This document shows positions 9,740 through 19,988 of a stretch of 64,000 nucleotides of DNA, one piece after another (position 1 is the stretch's first letter; every line of letters starts with the position of its first letter). The stretch is from Aeromicrobium sp. 9AM (GTDB taxonomy: Bacteria; Actinomycetota; Actinomycetes; Propionibacteriales; Nocardioidaceae), in NCBI RefSeq assembly GCF_902506105.1, contig NZ_LR733304.1:1388334-1452333 (forward strand). Direction: 5' to 3'. The position numbers and the translations under genes were made by a program. The notes under the pieces were generated by a model. That model saw nothing but the letters and a program-made list of their open reading frames with translations. It ran no database searches and was not told the DNA's origin.

Positions 9740-11020
9740 TCAGATCGTGCCGCTGATGTACTTCACCGGAGCGATCTTGTTCTTGCTGTCGTACTGGTAG
9801 ATGCCGATCGAAGCAGCCGTCGGGCTGCCCGTCTCGCCGAGCTCGATCGGGCCGGAGACACCGTCGTAGTCGATGTCCTTGCCATCCTTGAGCAGAGCAG
9901 CGCACTCCTCGAACGTCTTGCACTTGTCGCCGTCCTTGGTGATGCCCGGGATCTCCTTGGCGATGGCCTCGCCCGAGTCGTCCTTGGCCTTGATCGCGGC
10001 CAGGGCGGACACGACGGTCGCGTCGTACGACTCAGCGGAGTACGAGTAGTCCTTCAGCTTCGCGTTGACCGTGGCCAGGCGCTTCTTGAAGTCGTCACCC
10101 GCAGCAGCACCGGGGATGGTGCCCTTGGTGCCGGTGAGCGATCCCGGAGGAAGCTGCTTGGTGCCGGTCGTGCTGTAGTCCGACGTGTTGCCGTCGACGA
10201 AGTACGTCGCGACGTCCTTCGGGCCGACGCCGGCCTGGATCAGCTTCGGGACGATCGTGGTGGTCTCGTCGAACGCGATCAGCACGACAGCGTCGGCCTT
10301 GGCGTCCGCGATCTCGGTGATCTGGCTGTCGCCCGGGCCGTTCTTCTCGTCGTAGAGCACCGAAGCGGCAACCTTCGAACCCGCAGCCTCGACGTTCTTC
10401 TTGACCTCCTTGGCGAGCGTCTCGCCGTACGCGTCCTGGCGGGCCAGGATCGCGATGTTCTCACGCCCGTCCTCGACGAGGAGGTTGGCGAGCACGGCAC
10501 CCTGGAGGATGTCGGACGGCGCCGTACGGAAGTAGAGGTCGGGCTTGGAGTAGTCACCCTCGTCGAACGACGTCGACGTGTTGGCCGGTGAGAACATGAC
10601 CGTGCCGGCCGACATGATCTTGTCGATGACCGTCAGCGAGACACCCGAGGACGCAGCACCGATGATGACATCGGACTTGGCCTTGAGCAGCTTGTCGGTC
10701 TCGGCCGGGGCGATGCCCGAGTCGGTGTCACCGGAGTCAGCGCGGACGCTCTTGACGTCCTTGCCGAGCACACCGCCGGCGGCATTGATGTCCTTGATGG
10801 CGAGGTCGACACCGGCGAACTCCGGCGGGCCGAGGAACGCGAGGCTGCCGGTCTGCGGAAGCAGCTGACCGACGGTCAGAGTGCCGTCGCCCTTGGCTGC
10901 AGGAGCGTCGGACGCCTTGTCCTTGTCGCCACCGTCGCTACTGCCGCCACATGCAGCGAGAACAAGCGCGCCCGCGGCCGCAACGGCCGCGAGGCGGATC
11001 GTCTGGGTACTGCGTTTCAT
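9740..11020 (-). CDS. livK: Branched-chain amino acid ABC transporter substrate-binding lipoprotein
   Basis: Extracytoplasmic binding protein, 426 aa, of the periplasmic-binding-protein-6 (LivJ/K) family. It has a lipoprotein signal peptide with lipobox LAAC (Cys24), a Ser/Gly/Asp linker, and the opening TLTVGQLLPQTGSLAFLGPPEFAGVDLAIKDINAAGG, characteristic of Liv binding proteins. The ATG at 11020 is chosen over an upstream in-frame start because CGGAGGATTG sits just before it and the lipobox spacing is then normal. It is convergent with livHMGF yet clearly its partner by family and place. It is transcribed alone, with a structured leader upstream. Confidence 0.94.
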   Translation of the reverse strand: MKRSTQTIRLAAVAAAGALVLAACGGSSDGGDKDKASDAPAAKGDGTLTVGQLLPQTGSLAFLGPPEFAGVDLAIKDINAAGGVLGKDVKSVRADSGDTDSGIAPAETDKLLKAKSDVIIGAASSGVSLTVIDKIMSAGTVMFSPANTSTSFDEGDYSKPDLYFRTAPSDILQGAVLANLLVEDGRENIAILARQDAYGETLAKEVKKNVEAAGSKVAASVLYDEKNGPGDSQITEIADAKADAVVLIAFDETTTIVPKLIQAGVGPKDVATYFVDGNTSDYSTTGTKQLPPGSLTGTKGTIPGAAAGDDFKKRLATVNAKLKDYSYSAESYDATVVSALAAIKAKDDSGEAIAKEIPGITKDGDKCKTFEECAALLKDGKDIDYDGVSGPIELGETGSPTAASIGIYQYDSKNKIAPVKYISGTI

Positions 11021-11043
11021 CAATCCTCCGGATATGTAGAAAG

Positions 11044-11061
11044 CCCTGGCCTGTGCCAGGG
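11044..11061 (-). promoter_or_regulatory. Leader hairpin before livK
   Basis: CCCTGGC/GCCAGGG, a perfect 7-bp stem with a CTGT loop, lies 23-41 nt upstream of the livK ATG and just upstream of its ribosome site. If transcribed it would fold in the 5' leader. Confidence 0.45.
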
Positions 11062-11072
11062 AGCGTGTACGT

Positions 11073-11099
11073 ACCCATGAACTTAGTCTTTTCATGGGT
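11073..11099. promoter_or_regulatory. 27-bp perfectly symmetric operator-like site upstream of livK
   Basis: ACCCATGAA and TTCATGGGT are a perfect 9-bp inverted repeat separated by a 9-bp AT-rich spacer. On the minus strand two direct copies of TTGACCCA abut it (11095-11111), offering -35-like sequences. The form fits a dimeric repressor or activator site controlling livK; the factor is unknown. Confidence 0.5.
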
Positions 11100-11158
11100 C
11101 AATTGGGTCAACGAGCCGATTACGGCAGGTAACGTAGCCATTTTGTAACCAGCCGGGG

Positions 11159-11788
11159 TCAGTCCTGCTGATCGACCGGGGATCCCAGCTCAGGACCGTG
11201 GTCGATGACCCCCTGCGCGACCTGCTGCATCGTCAGGCGCAGATCCATCGCCGTGCGCTGGATCCAGCGGAACGCATCGGGTTCGCTGATGCTCAGCGCC
11301 TCCTGCAGCAACCCCTTGGCCCGCTCGATCGCCTTGCGGGTCGCGAGCTGGTCGGTCAGGCCACCGACCTCGTGCTCGAGGGCCCTGATCTCGGCAAAAC
11401 GGCTCATCGCCATCTCGATGGCCGGCACGAGGTCGGACTTGGTGAACGGCTTGACGAGGTATGCCATCGCGCCGGAGTCCCGGGCTCGCTCGACCAGCTC
11501 GCGCTGGCTGAACGCCGTGAGCATGACGACGGGAGCGATGCGGGCCTGCGCGATCTGGGAGGCGGCCGCGATGCCGTCGAGCTTGGGCATCTTGACGTCC
11601 ATCACGACCAGGTCGGGGCGGTGCTCCATCGCCAGCGCGATGGCCTCCTCGCCGTCACCGGCCTGCCCGACCACCGCGTAGCCTTCCTCGGCGAGCATCT
11701 CCGCCAGGTCGAGCCGGATCAGCGCCTCGTCCTCGGCGATCACGACACGCGGGGCGGGGCGTCCCGATTCGGGCCCAAGATCTGTCAC
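11159..11788 (-). CDS. pdtaR: ANTAR-domain response regulator (PdtaR-like)
   Basis: 209-aa response regulator acting on RNA. A receiver domain (residues ~14-130) has acidic pocket E19/D20, phospho-acceptor Asp64 in VVMDVKMPKLDG and the conserved Lys in YLVKPFTKSDL. A coiled linker leads to a C-terminal ANTAR domain (~145-205) with the KAIERAKGLLQ motif. Such proteins bind paired hairpins in nascent mRNA and prevent termination once phosphorylated. The cognate kinase is not in the window. The gene order with tRNA-Leu, pyk and polA resembles Mycobacterium tuberculosis Rv1626. The GTG start is supported by TAACCT ending 6 nt upstream (leaderless). Confidence 0.93.
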   Translation of the reverse strand: MTDLGPESGRPAPRVVIAEDEALIRLDLAEMLAEEGYAVVGQAGDGEEAIALAMEHRPDLVVMDVKMPKLDGIAAASQIAQARIAPVVMLTAFSQRELVERARDSGAMAYLVKPFTKSDLVPAIEMAMSRFAEIRALEHEVGGLTDQLATRKAIERAKGLLQEALSISEPDAFRWIQRTAMDLRLTMQQVAQGVIDHGPELGSPVDQQD

Positions 11789-11794
11789 GTGAGA

Positions 11795-11800
11795 AGGTTA
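11795..11800 (-). promoter_or_regulatory. -10 box of pdtaR (leaderless)
   Basis: TAACCT on the minus strand ends 6 nt before the GTG start. Confidence 0.5.
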
Positions 11801-11844
11801 TCGGGCACAACAGCGATTGGGTGTTCCGGCCGACGCGTGTGCAT

Positions 11845-11927
11845 GCCGGGTTGGCGGAATGGTAGACGCGACGGTCTCAAAAACCGTTGTCCGCAAGGGC
11901 GTGCGGGTTCGAGTCCCGCACCCGGCA
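11845..11927 (+). tRNA. tRNA-Leu (anticodon CAA)
   Basis: Complete class II tRNA of 83 nt. The acceptor stem is GCCGGGT/ACCCGGC, the anticodon stem ACGGT/ACCGT encloses loop CTCAAAA with CAA at its centre, a long variable arm (GTCCGCAAGGGC) follows, and the T-arm is GCGGGTTCGAGTCCCGC. The discriminator base is A. The terminal CCA is not encoded (CCG follows), as is common in actinobacteria. It decodes UUG. Confidence 0.96.
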
Positions 11928-12117
11928 CCGGGACTGAACCCCAAAGAAGAGTGGGCGAGAGATCCGAGTCTGGAAGCAACGACGGCCGCCCGCGGCCGGC
12001 GCGGTGCCGGCTTGCCGGCACGGGTGGCTCAGCCTTCGCCGTGAGTCGACCATGTGACTCACCCATCGCCGGTATGGACTGAAGATCGCTGCGGGAGGGC
12101 GCCGAGCTCAGGAGGCC

Positions 12118-12189
12118 GTTGTTGCCCGTCGACGAGCGGGCGACGCGGCGCGACGGCACTGACAACGACGCTTGTCGATGGGCAACAAC
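12118..12189 (+). ncRNA. Candidate structured RNA or long hairpin element
   Basis: Arms 12118-12138 and 12169-12189 are complementary over 21 positions (outer part GTTGTTGCCCGTCGAC against GTCGATGGGCAACAAC), around a 30-nt loop. The only two imperfect positions are G-T, so they pair as G-U in a plus-strand RNA but would be C-A mismatches in the opposite RNA. This points to a plus-strand transcript, although a DNA-level palindrome such as a mobile-element remnant is equally possible. No promoter was recognised. Confidence 0.35.
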
Positions 12190-12266
12190 TGACTCGTGAG
12201 CGCTCGTGCCCAGCAAGGGCGAGGCGAGACGGTGCAGCGTGTAGGAGCTCGCGGCACCACGGAGAA

Positions 12267-12296
12267 CACCCCCCAGCCAGACTCGACTGAGGGGTG
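12267..12296 (-). terminator. Probable pyk terminator
   Basis: CACCCC C CAG (12267-12276) pairs with CTG A GGGGTG (12287-12296), nine pairs with one internal mismatch and a 10-nt loop, 16 bp after the pyk stop. Confidence 0.5.
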
Positions 12297-12311
12297 ATAC
12301 TCGCAGGTCTA

Positions 12312-13763
12312 CTACTCCGAGGTGTCCTGGTAGGCCGGGACCACGCCGTTGATCGCGTCGCCCATGTTGTGGATGCGCAGCGCGTTGGTCGAGCCGGGGA
12401 TGCCCGGAGGGCTCCCGGCGACGATCACGACCTGCTGACCGTCGTGGCAGCGGCCGATCTCCAGCAGCGCCTTGTCGACCTGCAGCACCATCTCGTCGGT
12501 GTGGGTGACCTCGGGGACGAGGAACGTCTCGATGCCCCAGCTGAGCGCCAGCTGCGAGCGTACGAGCGGATCCGGCGTGAACGCGATGACCGGCACCTTG
12601 GAGCGGTAGCGGGTCATCCGTCGCGCCGAGTCGCCGCTGGTCGTGAACGCGACCACGTAACGGGCGTTGACCGACTCCGCGACATTCGCGGCCGCGCGGC
12701 AGATGATGCCGCTCTTGGTCTTGGCCTGCCAGGTGAACGCGGCCATGCGGGGCAGGCCGTGCTCCTCGGTCGACTCGATGATGCGAGCCATCGTCGTGAC
12801 CGTGTGGATCGGGTACTCCCCCACGCTGGTCTCGCCGGACAGCATCACGGCGTCGGCGCCGTCGAGCACCGCGTTGGCGACATCAGACGCCTCGGCGCGG
12901 GTCGGCCGCGGGGCGGAGATCATCGACTCGAGCATCTGCGTCGCGACGATGACGGGCTTGGCGTTGCGGCGGGCCTTCTCGACGATGAGCTTCTGGACGA
13001 TCGGGACGTCCTCGAGGGGCAGCTCGACGCCGAGGTCACCGCGGGCGACCATGACGCCGTCGAACGCGTCCATGATGCCGTCGAGGTTCTCGACCGCCTG
13101 TGGCTTCTCGATCTTGGCGATGACGGGGCGCATGATGCCCTCTTCGACCATGATCTTCTTGACGTCGTAGTAGTCGTCGGCCGAACGTACGAACGACAGG
13201 GCGATGAAGTCGACGCCGAGTCGCAGCGCGAAGCGCAGGTCGTCGATGTCCTTCTCGCTCATCGCGGGGACGCTGACCATGACGCCGGGCAGGTTGATGC
13301 CCTTGTTGTTGCTGACCGGGCCGCTGGTCTCGATCAGGCACGTCACGTCGGTGTCGGTGACCGCCGTCGCGCGCAGCCGCATGCGGCCGTCGTCGATCAG
13401 GATCTCGTCGCCGACCGACACGTCGCCGGGCAGGCCCTTGTAGGTCGTGGAGCACCGGTTGACGTCACCGAGGATGTCGTCGGTCGTGATGGTGAACGTC
13501 GAGCCGGCCTCGAGGTGCACGGGGCCCTCGGCGAACCGGCCGAGCCGGATCTTGGGGCCCTGGAGGTCGGCCAGCACGGCGATGGCCTTGCCGACCTTGT
13601 TGCCGGCCTCGCGGACCCAGGCGTAGTTCTGCTCGTGGTCGGACTGGTCACCGTGGCTCATGTTGAGCCGTGCGACGTCCATGCCGGCCTCGGTCAGCTG
13701 CAGGATCTTGTGGGCGTTCCCGACAGCAGGGCCGAGGGTGCAGACAATCTTCGCTCTTCTCAC
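12312..13763 (-). CDS. pyk: Pyruvate kinase
   Basis: Last enzyme of glycolysis (phosphoenolpyruvate + ADP to pyruvate + ATP), 483 aa, normal length. It begins RRAKIVCTLGPAVGNAHKI, carries the active-site signature AKIEKPQAVENLDGI with the catalytic Lys, then MVARGDLGVELP, and ends with the C-terminal allosteric domain (RNLTRYR-like TGDSARRMTRYRSKVPVIAFT). The GTG start has TAGGCT ending 7 nt upstream, so the message is predicted leaderless. A perfect palindrome CACTTAAGTG at 13802-13811 lies about 40 bp upstream. Confidence 0.97.
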   Translation of the reverse strand: MRRAKIVCTLGPAVGNAHKILQLTEAGMDVARLNMSHGDQSDHEQNYAWVREAGNKVGKAIAVLADLQGPKIRLGRFAEGPVHLEAGSTFTITTDDILGDVNRCSTTYKGLPGDVSVGDEILIDDGRMRLRATAVTDTDVTCLIETSGPVSNNKGINLPGVMVSVPAMSEKDIDDLRFALRLGVDFIALSFVRSADDYYDVKKIMVEEGIMRPVIAKIEKPQAVENLDGIMDAFDGVMVARGDLGVELPLEDVPIVQKLIVEKARRNAKPVIVATQMLESMISAPRPTRAEASDVANAVLDGADAVMLSGETSVGEYPIHTVTTMARIIESTEEHGLPRMAAFTWQAKTKSGIICRAAANVAESVNARYVVAFTTSGDSARRMTRYRSKVPVIAFTPDPLVRSQLALSWGIETFLVPEVTHTDEMVLQVDKALLEIGRCHDGQQVVIVAGSPPGIPGSTNALRIHNMGDAINGVVPAYQDTSE

Positions 13764-13770
13764 TTGAACG

Positions 13771-13776
13771 AGCCTA
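13771..13776 (-). promoter_or_regulatory. -10 box of pyk (leaderless)
   Basis: TAGGCT on the minus strand ends 7 nt before the GTG of pyk. The palindrome CACTTAAGTG (13802-13811) falls near the -35 to -45 zone and could be a regulator site. Confidence 0.5.
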
Positions 13777-13843
13777 TCCAGTGGTTCGCCTACCGGCGAG
13801 TCACTTAAGTGGTTTGAAGCAACAAATTAGATGAGACATGAAT

Positions 13844-15307
13844 TCACACCGTCAGCGGCCGCGCGTTGGGCGGAATCGGGGCCGGCAGATTGGTCGATCC
13901 GGTCAGGAACGCATCGACTCCCGCAGCCGCCGAACGACCCTCCGCGATGGCCCAGACGATGAGCGACTGCCCGCGCCCGGCATCACCGGCGACGAACACG
14001 CCGTCGACACTCGACATGTACTTCTTGTCCCGCTTGACGTTGCCACGCTCGTCCAGCTCGACGCCGAGCTGGTCGACCAGGCCTTCCTTCTCCGGGCCGG
14101 TGAAGCCCATCGCGAACAGCACCAGCTGGGCCGGCACGACCCGCTCGGAGCCGTCGACCTCCTGGAACTTCCCGTCGACCAGCTCGACCTCGACGAGCCG
14201 CAGACCGCTGACCTGGCCGTCCTCGCCGAGGAACTCCTTGGTCGAGACCGAGTAGACCCGGTCCCCCGCCTCTTCGTGGGCGGACGAGACGCGGTAGATC
14301 ATCGGGTAGGTCGGCCACGGCTGGGTGTCGGGACGATCCGTGCCGGGGTTGGGCAGGATCTCCAGCTGCGTGATCGACCGGGCGCCCTGACGCACGGACG
14401 TGCCGAGGCAGTCCGCTCCGGTGTCGCCGCCGCCGATGATGATGACGTCCTTGTCGGTTGCCACGATCTGATCCTGGACCTCCTCGCCGAGCGCAACGCG
14501 GTTGGCCTGCGGGAGGAACTCCATGGCCTGGTGGATGCCGCCCAGCTCACGGCCCGGCACCGGCAGGTCACGGCGCACGGTGGAGCCGATCGCCAGCACC
14601 ACCGCGTCGTAGCGGTCCCGCAGCTGGTGGCCGGTCAGCGTGTCGCCGACCTGCACGCCCGTACGGAAGACCGTGCCCTCACGCTGCATCTGGTCGATAC
14701 GGCGATCGACCTGGATCTTCTCCATCTTGAACTCGGGGATGCCGTAGCGCAGCAGGCCACCGGGCTTGTCGTCACGCTCGTAGACCGCGACGGTGTGACC
14801 CGCACGAGTCAGCTGCTGTGCGGCGGCTAGGCCGGCCGGGCCGGAGCCGACGACGGCAACGGTCTTGCCGGTCAGCCACTCCGGCGGCTCGGGGCGTACC
14901 TGACGATCGTCCCACGCCTTGTCGATGATCGACACCTCGACGTTCTTGATCGTCACGGCGTCGCGGTTGATGCCCACGACGCAGGCGGTCTCGCACGGGG
15001 CGGGGCACAACCGCCCGGTGAATTCCGGGAAGTTGTTGGTCGCGTGCAGGCGGTCGAGCGCCTCGTCCCAGTCCTCGCGCCACACGAGGTCGTTCCACTC
15101 CGGGATCAGGTTGCCCAGGGGGCAGCCGGAGTGGCAGAACGGGATGCCGCAGTCCATGCAGCGGCCGGCCTGCTCGGTGATGATCGGCAGCAGAGCGCGG
15201 CCGGGACCACCCGGGTAGACCTCGTTCCAGTCGTTGACGCGTTCCTCGACGGGGCGCCGTTCGGCGACCTGGCGGGGAGTCGTGATGAAACCTCTGGGAT
15301 CAGCCAC
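13844..15307 (-). CDS. gltD: Glutamate synthase small (beta) subunit
   Basis: NADPH-dependent electron-input subunit of GOGAT, 487 aa. The N-terminus holds two [4Fe-4S] cysteine sets ([26 protein letters not shown] near residue 48 and [14 protein letters not shown] near 100). FAD binding follows ([15 protein letters not shown]), then NADPH binding ([14 protein letters not shown]). The start overlaps the end of gltB by 8 bp, so the two subunits are translationally coupled. Confidence 0.97.
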   Translation of the reverse strand: MADPRGFITTPRQVAERRPVEERVNDWNEVYPGGPGRALLPIITEQAGRCMDCGIPFCHSGCPLGNLIPEWNDLVWREDWDEALDRLHATNNFPEFTGRLCPAPCETACVVGINRDAVTIKNVEVSIIDKAWDDRQVRPEPPEWLTGKTVAVVGSGPAGLAAAQQLTRAGHTVAVYERDDKPGGLLRYGIPEFKMEKIQVDRRIDQMQREGTVFRTGVQVGDTLTGHQLRDRYDAVVLAIGSTVRRDLPVPGRELGGIHQAMEFLPQANRVALGEEVQDQIVATDKDVIIIGGGDTGADCLGTSVRQGARSITQLEILPNPGTDRPDTQPWPTYPMIYRVSSAHEEAGDRVYSVSTKEFLGEDGQVSGLRLVEVELVDGKFQEVDGSERVVPAQLVLFAMGFTGPEKEGLVDQLGVELDERGNVKRDKKYMSSVDGVFVAGDAGRGQSLIVWAIAEGRSAAAGVDAFLTGSTNLPAPIPPNARPLTV

Positions 15308-18300
15308 GTGCGGCCACCTCCATCATGCGTGCGGTCGTGTCTTCCTCGGACAGTCCTTCGGACTCGGCGGCGTCGCGCGCCTCGAGCACCAGCCGGTAGT
15401 TGACCGGCATGATCTCGGTGAAGCGGGTCAGCGACTGCTCCCAGTCGCCGAGCAGCTGCTCCGCGACGACCGAGCCGGTCTCTTCTTGGTGCTTCTCAAT
15501 GAGATGTTTGAGTTCTCGAGCCGCTTCCTGACCATGGGCGGCGGAGCCGCCAGCATCCGCGCCCCCTAGGGCGCGCAGCTCTACCATGTCCATGTTGACC
15601 CGGGTCTCGTCGAGATCCAGGACGTACGCCGCACCGCCGCTCATGCCGGCGGCGACGTTGCGACCGGTCTGGCCGAGGATCACGACGCGGCCGCCCGTCA
15701 TGTACTCGCACGCGTGGTCGCCCACCCCCTCGACGACGGCGCTGGCGCCGGAGTTGCGGACGCAGAAGCGCTCGCCGACCTTGCCGCGCAGGAAGATCTC
15801 GCCGCTGGTCGCGCCGAAGCCGATCACGTTGCCGGCGACGATCTGCGCCTCGGCGGTGAACTGCACTTCGCGCGGCGGCCGTACGACGATCCGTCCGCCG
15901 GACAGGCCCTTGCCGACGTAGTCGTTGCCGTCACCCTCGAGCCGCAGCGTGACGCCCTTGGGGACGAACGCGCCGAACGACTGCCCGGCCGAGCCGAGGA
16001 ACGTGATGTCGATCGTGTTCTCGGGCAGGCCCTCGCCGCGGTAGCGCTTGGTGACCTCATGGCCGAGCATCGTGCCGACCGTACGGTTGACGTTACGGAT
16101 CTCGACCTGCGCGCGCACCGGCTCACCGTTGTCCAAGGCGTCAGCGCTCAGGGCGATGAGCTCGTTGTCGAGCGCCTTGTCGAGGCTGTGGTCCTGGCCA
16201 GTCGTGTTGTGCAGGGCCGCCCCTTCGGGGAGCTCCGGGACGTACAGGATCGGGGACAGGTCGAGACCGTCCGCCTTCCAGTGGTCGACCGCCTTCTCGA
16301 CGTTGAGCATCTCGGCGTGACCGACGGCTTCCTCGATCGTCCGGAACCCCAGACGCGCCAGCAGCTCCCGGACCTCCTCGGCGATGAACTCGAAGAAGTT
16401 GACGACGTACTCGGCCTTGCCGGCGTACTTCTCGCGCAGCGCCTTGTTCTGCGTGGCGACGCCGACCGGGCACGTGTCGAGGTGGCACACGCGCATCATG
16501 ATGCAGCCGCTGACGACGAGCGGCGCCGTGGCGAAACCGAACTCCTCGGCACCGAGCAGTGCCGCGATCATGACGTCGCGACCGGTCTTGAGCTGACCGT
16601 CAGCCTGGACGACGATGCGGTCGCGCAGGCCGTTGAGCAGCAGGGTCTGCTGGGTCTCGGCGAGGCCCAGCTCCCACGGCCCACCGGCGTGCTTGAGCGA
16701 CGTCAGCGGCGAGGCGCCGGTGCCGCCGTCGTGCCCGGAGATCAGGACGACGTCGGCCTTGGCCTTCGAGACGCCGGCCGCGACCGTGCCGACGCCGATC
16801 TCCGACACGAGCTTGACGTGCACGCGTGCCACGGGGTTGGCGTTCTTGAGATCGTGGATCAGCTGCTTGAGGTCCTCGATCGAGTAGATGTCGTGGTGCG
16901 GCGGCGGCGAGATCAGGCCGACGCCCGGCGTCGAGTGCCGCGTGCGCGCGATCCACGGGTAGACCTTGGGGCCGGGCAGCTGGCCGCCCTCACCGGGCTT
17001 GGCACCCTGCGCCATCTTGATCTGGATGTCGTCGGAGTTCGTGAGGTACTCCGACGTGACGCCGAAGCGGCCCGACGCGACCTGCTTGATCGCCGAGCGG
17101 CGCTCCGGGTCGTACAGGCGCTCCGGGTCCTCGCCACCCTCGCCGGTGTTGGACTTGCCGCCGAGGCGGTTCATGGCGATCGCAAGCGTCTCGTGCGCCT
17201 CCTGGCTGATCGAGCCGTACGACATCGCGCCGGTCGAGAACCGCTTGACGATCTCGGACACCGGCTCGACCTCGTCGATCGAGACCGGGGTGCGCTCGCC
17301 GTCGCGGAAGTTGAACAGTCCGCGCAACGTCATGAGCCGCTCCGACTGGTCGTCGACGCGTGACGTGTACTGCTTGAAGATCTCGTAGCTGCCCGTACGC
17401 GTGGAGTGCTGCAGGCGGAAGACGGTCTCGGGGTCGAACAGGTGCTCCGGGCCCTCGCGGCGCCACTGGTACTCACCGCCGACCTCGAGGTGGCGGCGGG
17501 ACGCGGCGATGCCGCTCGTCGGGTATGCCTTGAGGTGCCGCGAGCGGACCTCCTCGGCGAGCACGTCCAGGCCGACGCCACCCAGCTTGGACGACGTGCC
17601 GGTGAAGTACGCCTCGACGATCTCCGGCGACAGCCCGACAGCCTCGAAGATCTGCGCGCCGGTGTAGGACGCGACGGTCGAGACGCCCATCTTGCTCATG
17701 ACCTTGAGCACGCCCTTGCCGAGCCCGTACGCGACGTTGCGCAGCGCCTTGGCGGGCTCGACGCCCTCGACGAACACCTTCTCGCGAGCCAGGTCCTCAG
17801 CGGACTCCAGCACGAGGTAGGGGTTGACCGCGGTCGCGCCGTAGCCGATCAGCAGCGCGACGTGGTGCACCTCGCGGACGTCGCCGGCCTCGATGATGAG
17901 CCCGGCCTGCGTGCGCAGCTTCTCGCGCACCATGTGGTGGTGCACCGCGCCGGTCAGCAGGAGCGACGGGATCGGTGCGAGGTCGGAGTTGGAGTGCCGG
18001 TCCGACAGCACGATGATCCGTGCGCCGTTGGCGATCGCACGGGAGACCTCGGCACAGATCTCGTCGAGCTTGGCCTTGAGCGCCGTGCCGCCGCCGTGCA
18101 CGTCGTAGAGACCGCGGACGACGTGCACCGAGAAGCCCGGCATGTCGCCGTCCTTGTTCATGTGCCGGATCTTGGCGAGCTCGTCGTTGTCGAGCACGGG
18201 GAACGGCAGCTGCAGCATGCGACACGACGCGGGGCTGGGCGCGAGCAGGTTGCGCTCCGGCCCGATCGTGCCCGCGAGGGAGGTGACGACCTCTTCGCGG

Positions 18301-19883
18301 ATCGCGTCGAGCGGCGGGTTGGTGACCTGGGCGAACAGCTGCGAGAAGTAGTCGAACAGCTGGCGCGGACGGTCCGAGATCGCGGCGATGGGCGTGTCGG
18401 TGCCCATCGACCCGATCGCCTCGGCGCCGGCACGCGCGATCGGCGCGATGAGCAGCCGCAGCTCCTCCTCGGTGTAGCCGAACACCTGCTGGCGGCGGGT
18501 GACCGAGGCGTGCGTGTGCACGATGTGCTCGAGGTCGGGCAGGTCCTCGAACCGGACGAGACCGGAGTAGAGCCACTCGTCGTACGGGTTCTCGGAGGCG
18601 AGCGTGTTCTTGATCTCGTGGTCCTCGATGATGCGGTGCTGGTCGAGGTCGAGGAGGAACATCTTGCCGGGCTCGAGGCGGCCCTTGCGGGTGATGGTCT
18701 TCTGGTCGATGTCGAGCACGCCGGCCTCGGAGGCGAGCACGACGAGGCCGTCCTCGGTCACCCAGTAGCGACCGGGGCGCAGGCCGTTGCGGTCGAGGAC
18801 CGCGCCGATCTGGTTGCCGTCGGTGAACGCGATCGCGGCGGGCCCGTCCCACGGCTCCATGACGGAGGAGTGGAACTCGTAGAACGCGCGGCGGGCCGGG
18901 TCCATGTCGGCGTCGTTCTCCCACGCCTCGGGGATCATCATCATGACGGCGTGCGGGAGGCTGCGGCCGCCGAGGTGCAGCAGCTCCAGGACCTCGTCGA
19001 ACGACGCGGTGTCGCTGCCGAGCGGGTCGCAGACCGGGAACAGTCGGTTGAGGTCGCCGGGGATCAGGTCGCTCTCGAGCAGCGCCTCACGGGCACGCAT
19101 CCAGTTGCGGTTGCCGCGCGCGGTGTTGATCTCGCCGTTGTGCGCGATGAAGCGGAACGGGTGGGCCAACGGCCAGCTGGGGAACGTGTTGGTCGAGAAG
19201 CGGCTGTGCACGATCGCCATCGCCGACTCCATGCGCGGGTCGGCGAGGTCGGGGAAGAAGCCCTCGAGCTGCTCGGGCGTCAACATGCCCTTGTAGACCA
19301 GCGTGCGGCCGGACAGCGACGGGAAGTAGACCTCGAGCTCGTGCTCGGCGCGCTTGCGCAGGCAGTACGCCGTGCGGTCGAGCTCGATGCCGCTCTGCGG
19401 CTCGCCCGCTGCGGTCACGAAGACCTGGGCGAAGGCCGGCATCGCGGCGCGCGACATGCCGTGGCCCAGGACCTCGGGCTCGATCGGCACCTCGCGCCAG
19501 CCCAGGACCGTGAGGCCCTCCTCGGTCGCGATCTCCTCGAAGCGGGTGCGTGCCTCAGCAGCCTCGGCGTCGTCGGTCGGCAGGAAGGCCAGGCCAGCGG
19601 CGTACGTACCGGCCTCGGGCAGCTCGACCCCGCTCACCGCACGCAGGAAGGCGTCGGGGACCTGGACCATGATGCCGGCGCCGTCACCGGTGTCCGGGTC
19701 GCCGCCAACGGCTCCACGATGGTCCAGGTTGCGCAGGGCGGTGAGGCCCTGGAGGACGATCTCGTGGCTCGGCACGCCGGTCAGGGTCGCGACGAACGCA
19801 ACGCCACAGGCGTCGTGCTCGTTCTGCGGGTCGTACAGACCTTGGGCAGCCGGCTGAGCCGAAAAGAGGGGGGCGCGCACCAT
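15300..19883 (-). CDS. gltB: Glutamate synthase large (alpha) subunit
   Basis: Converts glutamine + 2-oxoglutarate to two glutamates; 1527 aa. The N-terminal glutaminase starts at Cys26 (HDACGVAF), so a 25-residue propeptide is predicted to be removed to expose the nucleophile. The central and FMN-synthase domains include [26 protein letters not shown] and the [3Fe-4S] motif [15 protein letters not shown]. The C-terminal beta-helix GXXGXXXG domain contains [20 protein letters not shown] ribosome site precedes the ATG. It forms an operon with gltD. No regulator site was recognised upstream. Confidence 0.97.
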   Translation of the reverse strand: MVRAPLFSAQPAAQGLYDPQNEHDACGVAFVATLTGVPSHEIVLQGLTALRNLDHRGAVGGDPDTGDGAGIMVQVPDAFLRAVSGVELPEAGTYAAGLAFLPTDDAEAAEARTRFEEIATEEGLTVLGWREVPIEPEVLGHGMSRAAMPAFAQVFVTAAGEPQSGIELDRTAYCLRKRAEHELEVYFPSLSGRTLVYKGMLTPEQLEGFFPDLADPRMESAMAIVHSRFSTNTFPSWPLAHPFRFIAHNGEINTARGNRNWMRAREALLESDLIPGDLNRLFPVCDPLGSDTASFDEVLELLHLGGRSLPHAVMMMIPEAWENDADMDPARRAFYEFHSSVMEPWDGPAAIAFTDGNQIGAVLDRNGLRPGRYWVTEDGLVVLASEAGVLDIDQKTITRKGRLEPGKMFLLDLDQHRIIEDHEIKNTLASENPYDEWLYSGLVRFEDLPDLEHIVHTHASVTRRQQVFGYTEEELRLLIAPIARAGAEAIGSMGTDTPIAAISDRPRQLFDYFSQLFAQVTNPPLDAIREEVVTSLAGTIGPERNLLAPSPASCRMLQLPFPVLDNDELAKIRHMNKDGDMPGFSVHVVRGLYDVHGGGTALKAKLDEICAEVSRAIANGARIIVLSDRHSNSDLAPIPSLLLTGAVHHHMVREKLRTQAGLIIEAGDVREVHHVALLIGYGATAVNPYLVLESAEDLAREKVFVEGVEPAKALRNVAYGLGKGVLKVMSKMGVSTVASYTGAQIFEAVGLSPEIVEAYFTGTSSKLGGVGLDVLAEEVRSRHLKAYPTSGIAASRRHLEVGGEYQWRREGPEHLFDPETVFRLQHSTRTGSYEIFKQYTSRVDDQSERLMTLRGLFNFRDGERTPVSIDEVEPVSEIVKRFSTGAMSYGSISQEAHETLAIAMNRLGGKSNTGEGGEDPERLYDPERRSAIKQVASGRFGVTSEYLTNSDDIQIKMAQGAKPGEGGQLPGPKVYPWIARTRHSTPGVGLISPPPHHDIYSIEDLKQLIHDLKNANPVARVHVKLVSEIGVGTVAAGVSKAKADVVLISGHDGGTGASPLTSLKHAGGPWELGLAETQQTLLLNGLRDRIVVQADGQLKTGRDVMIAALLGAEEFGFATAPLVVSGCIMMRVCHLDTCPVGVATQNKALREKYAGKAEYVVNFFEFIAEEVRELLARLGFRTIEEAVGHAEMLNVEKAVDHWKADGLDLSPILYVPELPEGAALHNTTGQDHSLDKALDNELIALSADALDNGEPVRAQVEIRNVNRTVGTMLGHEVTKRYRGEGLPENTIDITFLGSAGQSFGAFVPKGVTLRLEGDGNDYVGKGLSGGRIVVRPPREVQFTAEAQIVAGNVIGFGATSGEIFLRGKVGERFCVRNSGASAVVEGVGDHACEYMTGGRVVILGQTGRNVAAGMSGGAAYVLDLDETRVNMDMVELRALGGADAGGSAAHGQEAARELKHLIEKHQEETGSVVAEQLLGDWEQSLTRFTEIMPVNYRLVLEARDAAESEGLSEEDTTARMMEVAARG

Positions 19884-19988
19884 GGGGCCTCGCTTACGTC
19901 ATCAGGATCACGAACATTCTCGGACCGGGGACGACGTTGGCCTCGGACAGCAGAACAAGATTACACGGCGTCGCGTCGGAGCGCCGCA

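Larger units (their letters stand above)
11928..12311. other. 384-nt gene-free stretch between tRNA-Leu and pyk
   Basis: No convincing protein gene; open frames here run antisense through the tRNA or lack start signals. The stretch holds several hairpins: GTGCCGG/CCGGCAC (12004-12021), GTGAGTC/GACTCAC (12041-12062), a 21-bp stem (12118-12189) and the probable pyk terminator (12267-12296). The unusual density of structure suggests an RNA or a decayed element. Confidence 0.6.

Noticed and set aside
12041..12062. GTGAGTC/GACTCAC as a phage attachment site next to tRNA
   Set aside because: It is an inverted, not direct, repeat and does not copy the tRNA 3' end; no integrase nearby.
11785..12216. 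143-aa frame on the minus strand across tRNA-Leu
   Set aside because: Runs through the tRNA (its GLEPARPCGQRF stretch is reversed tRNA sequence) and is not a gene.
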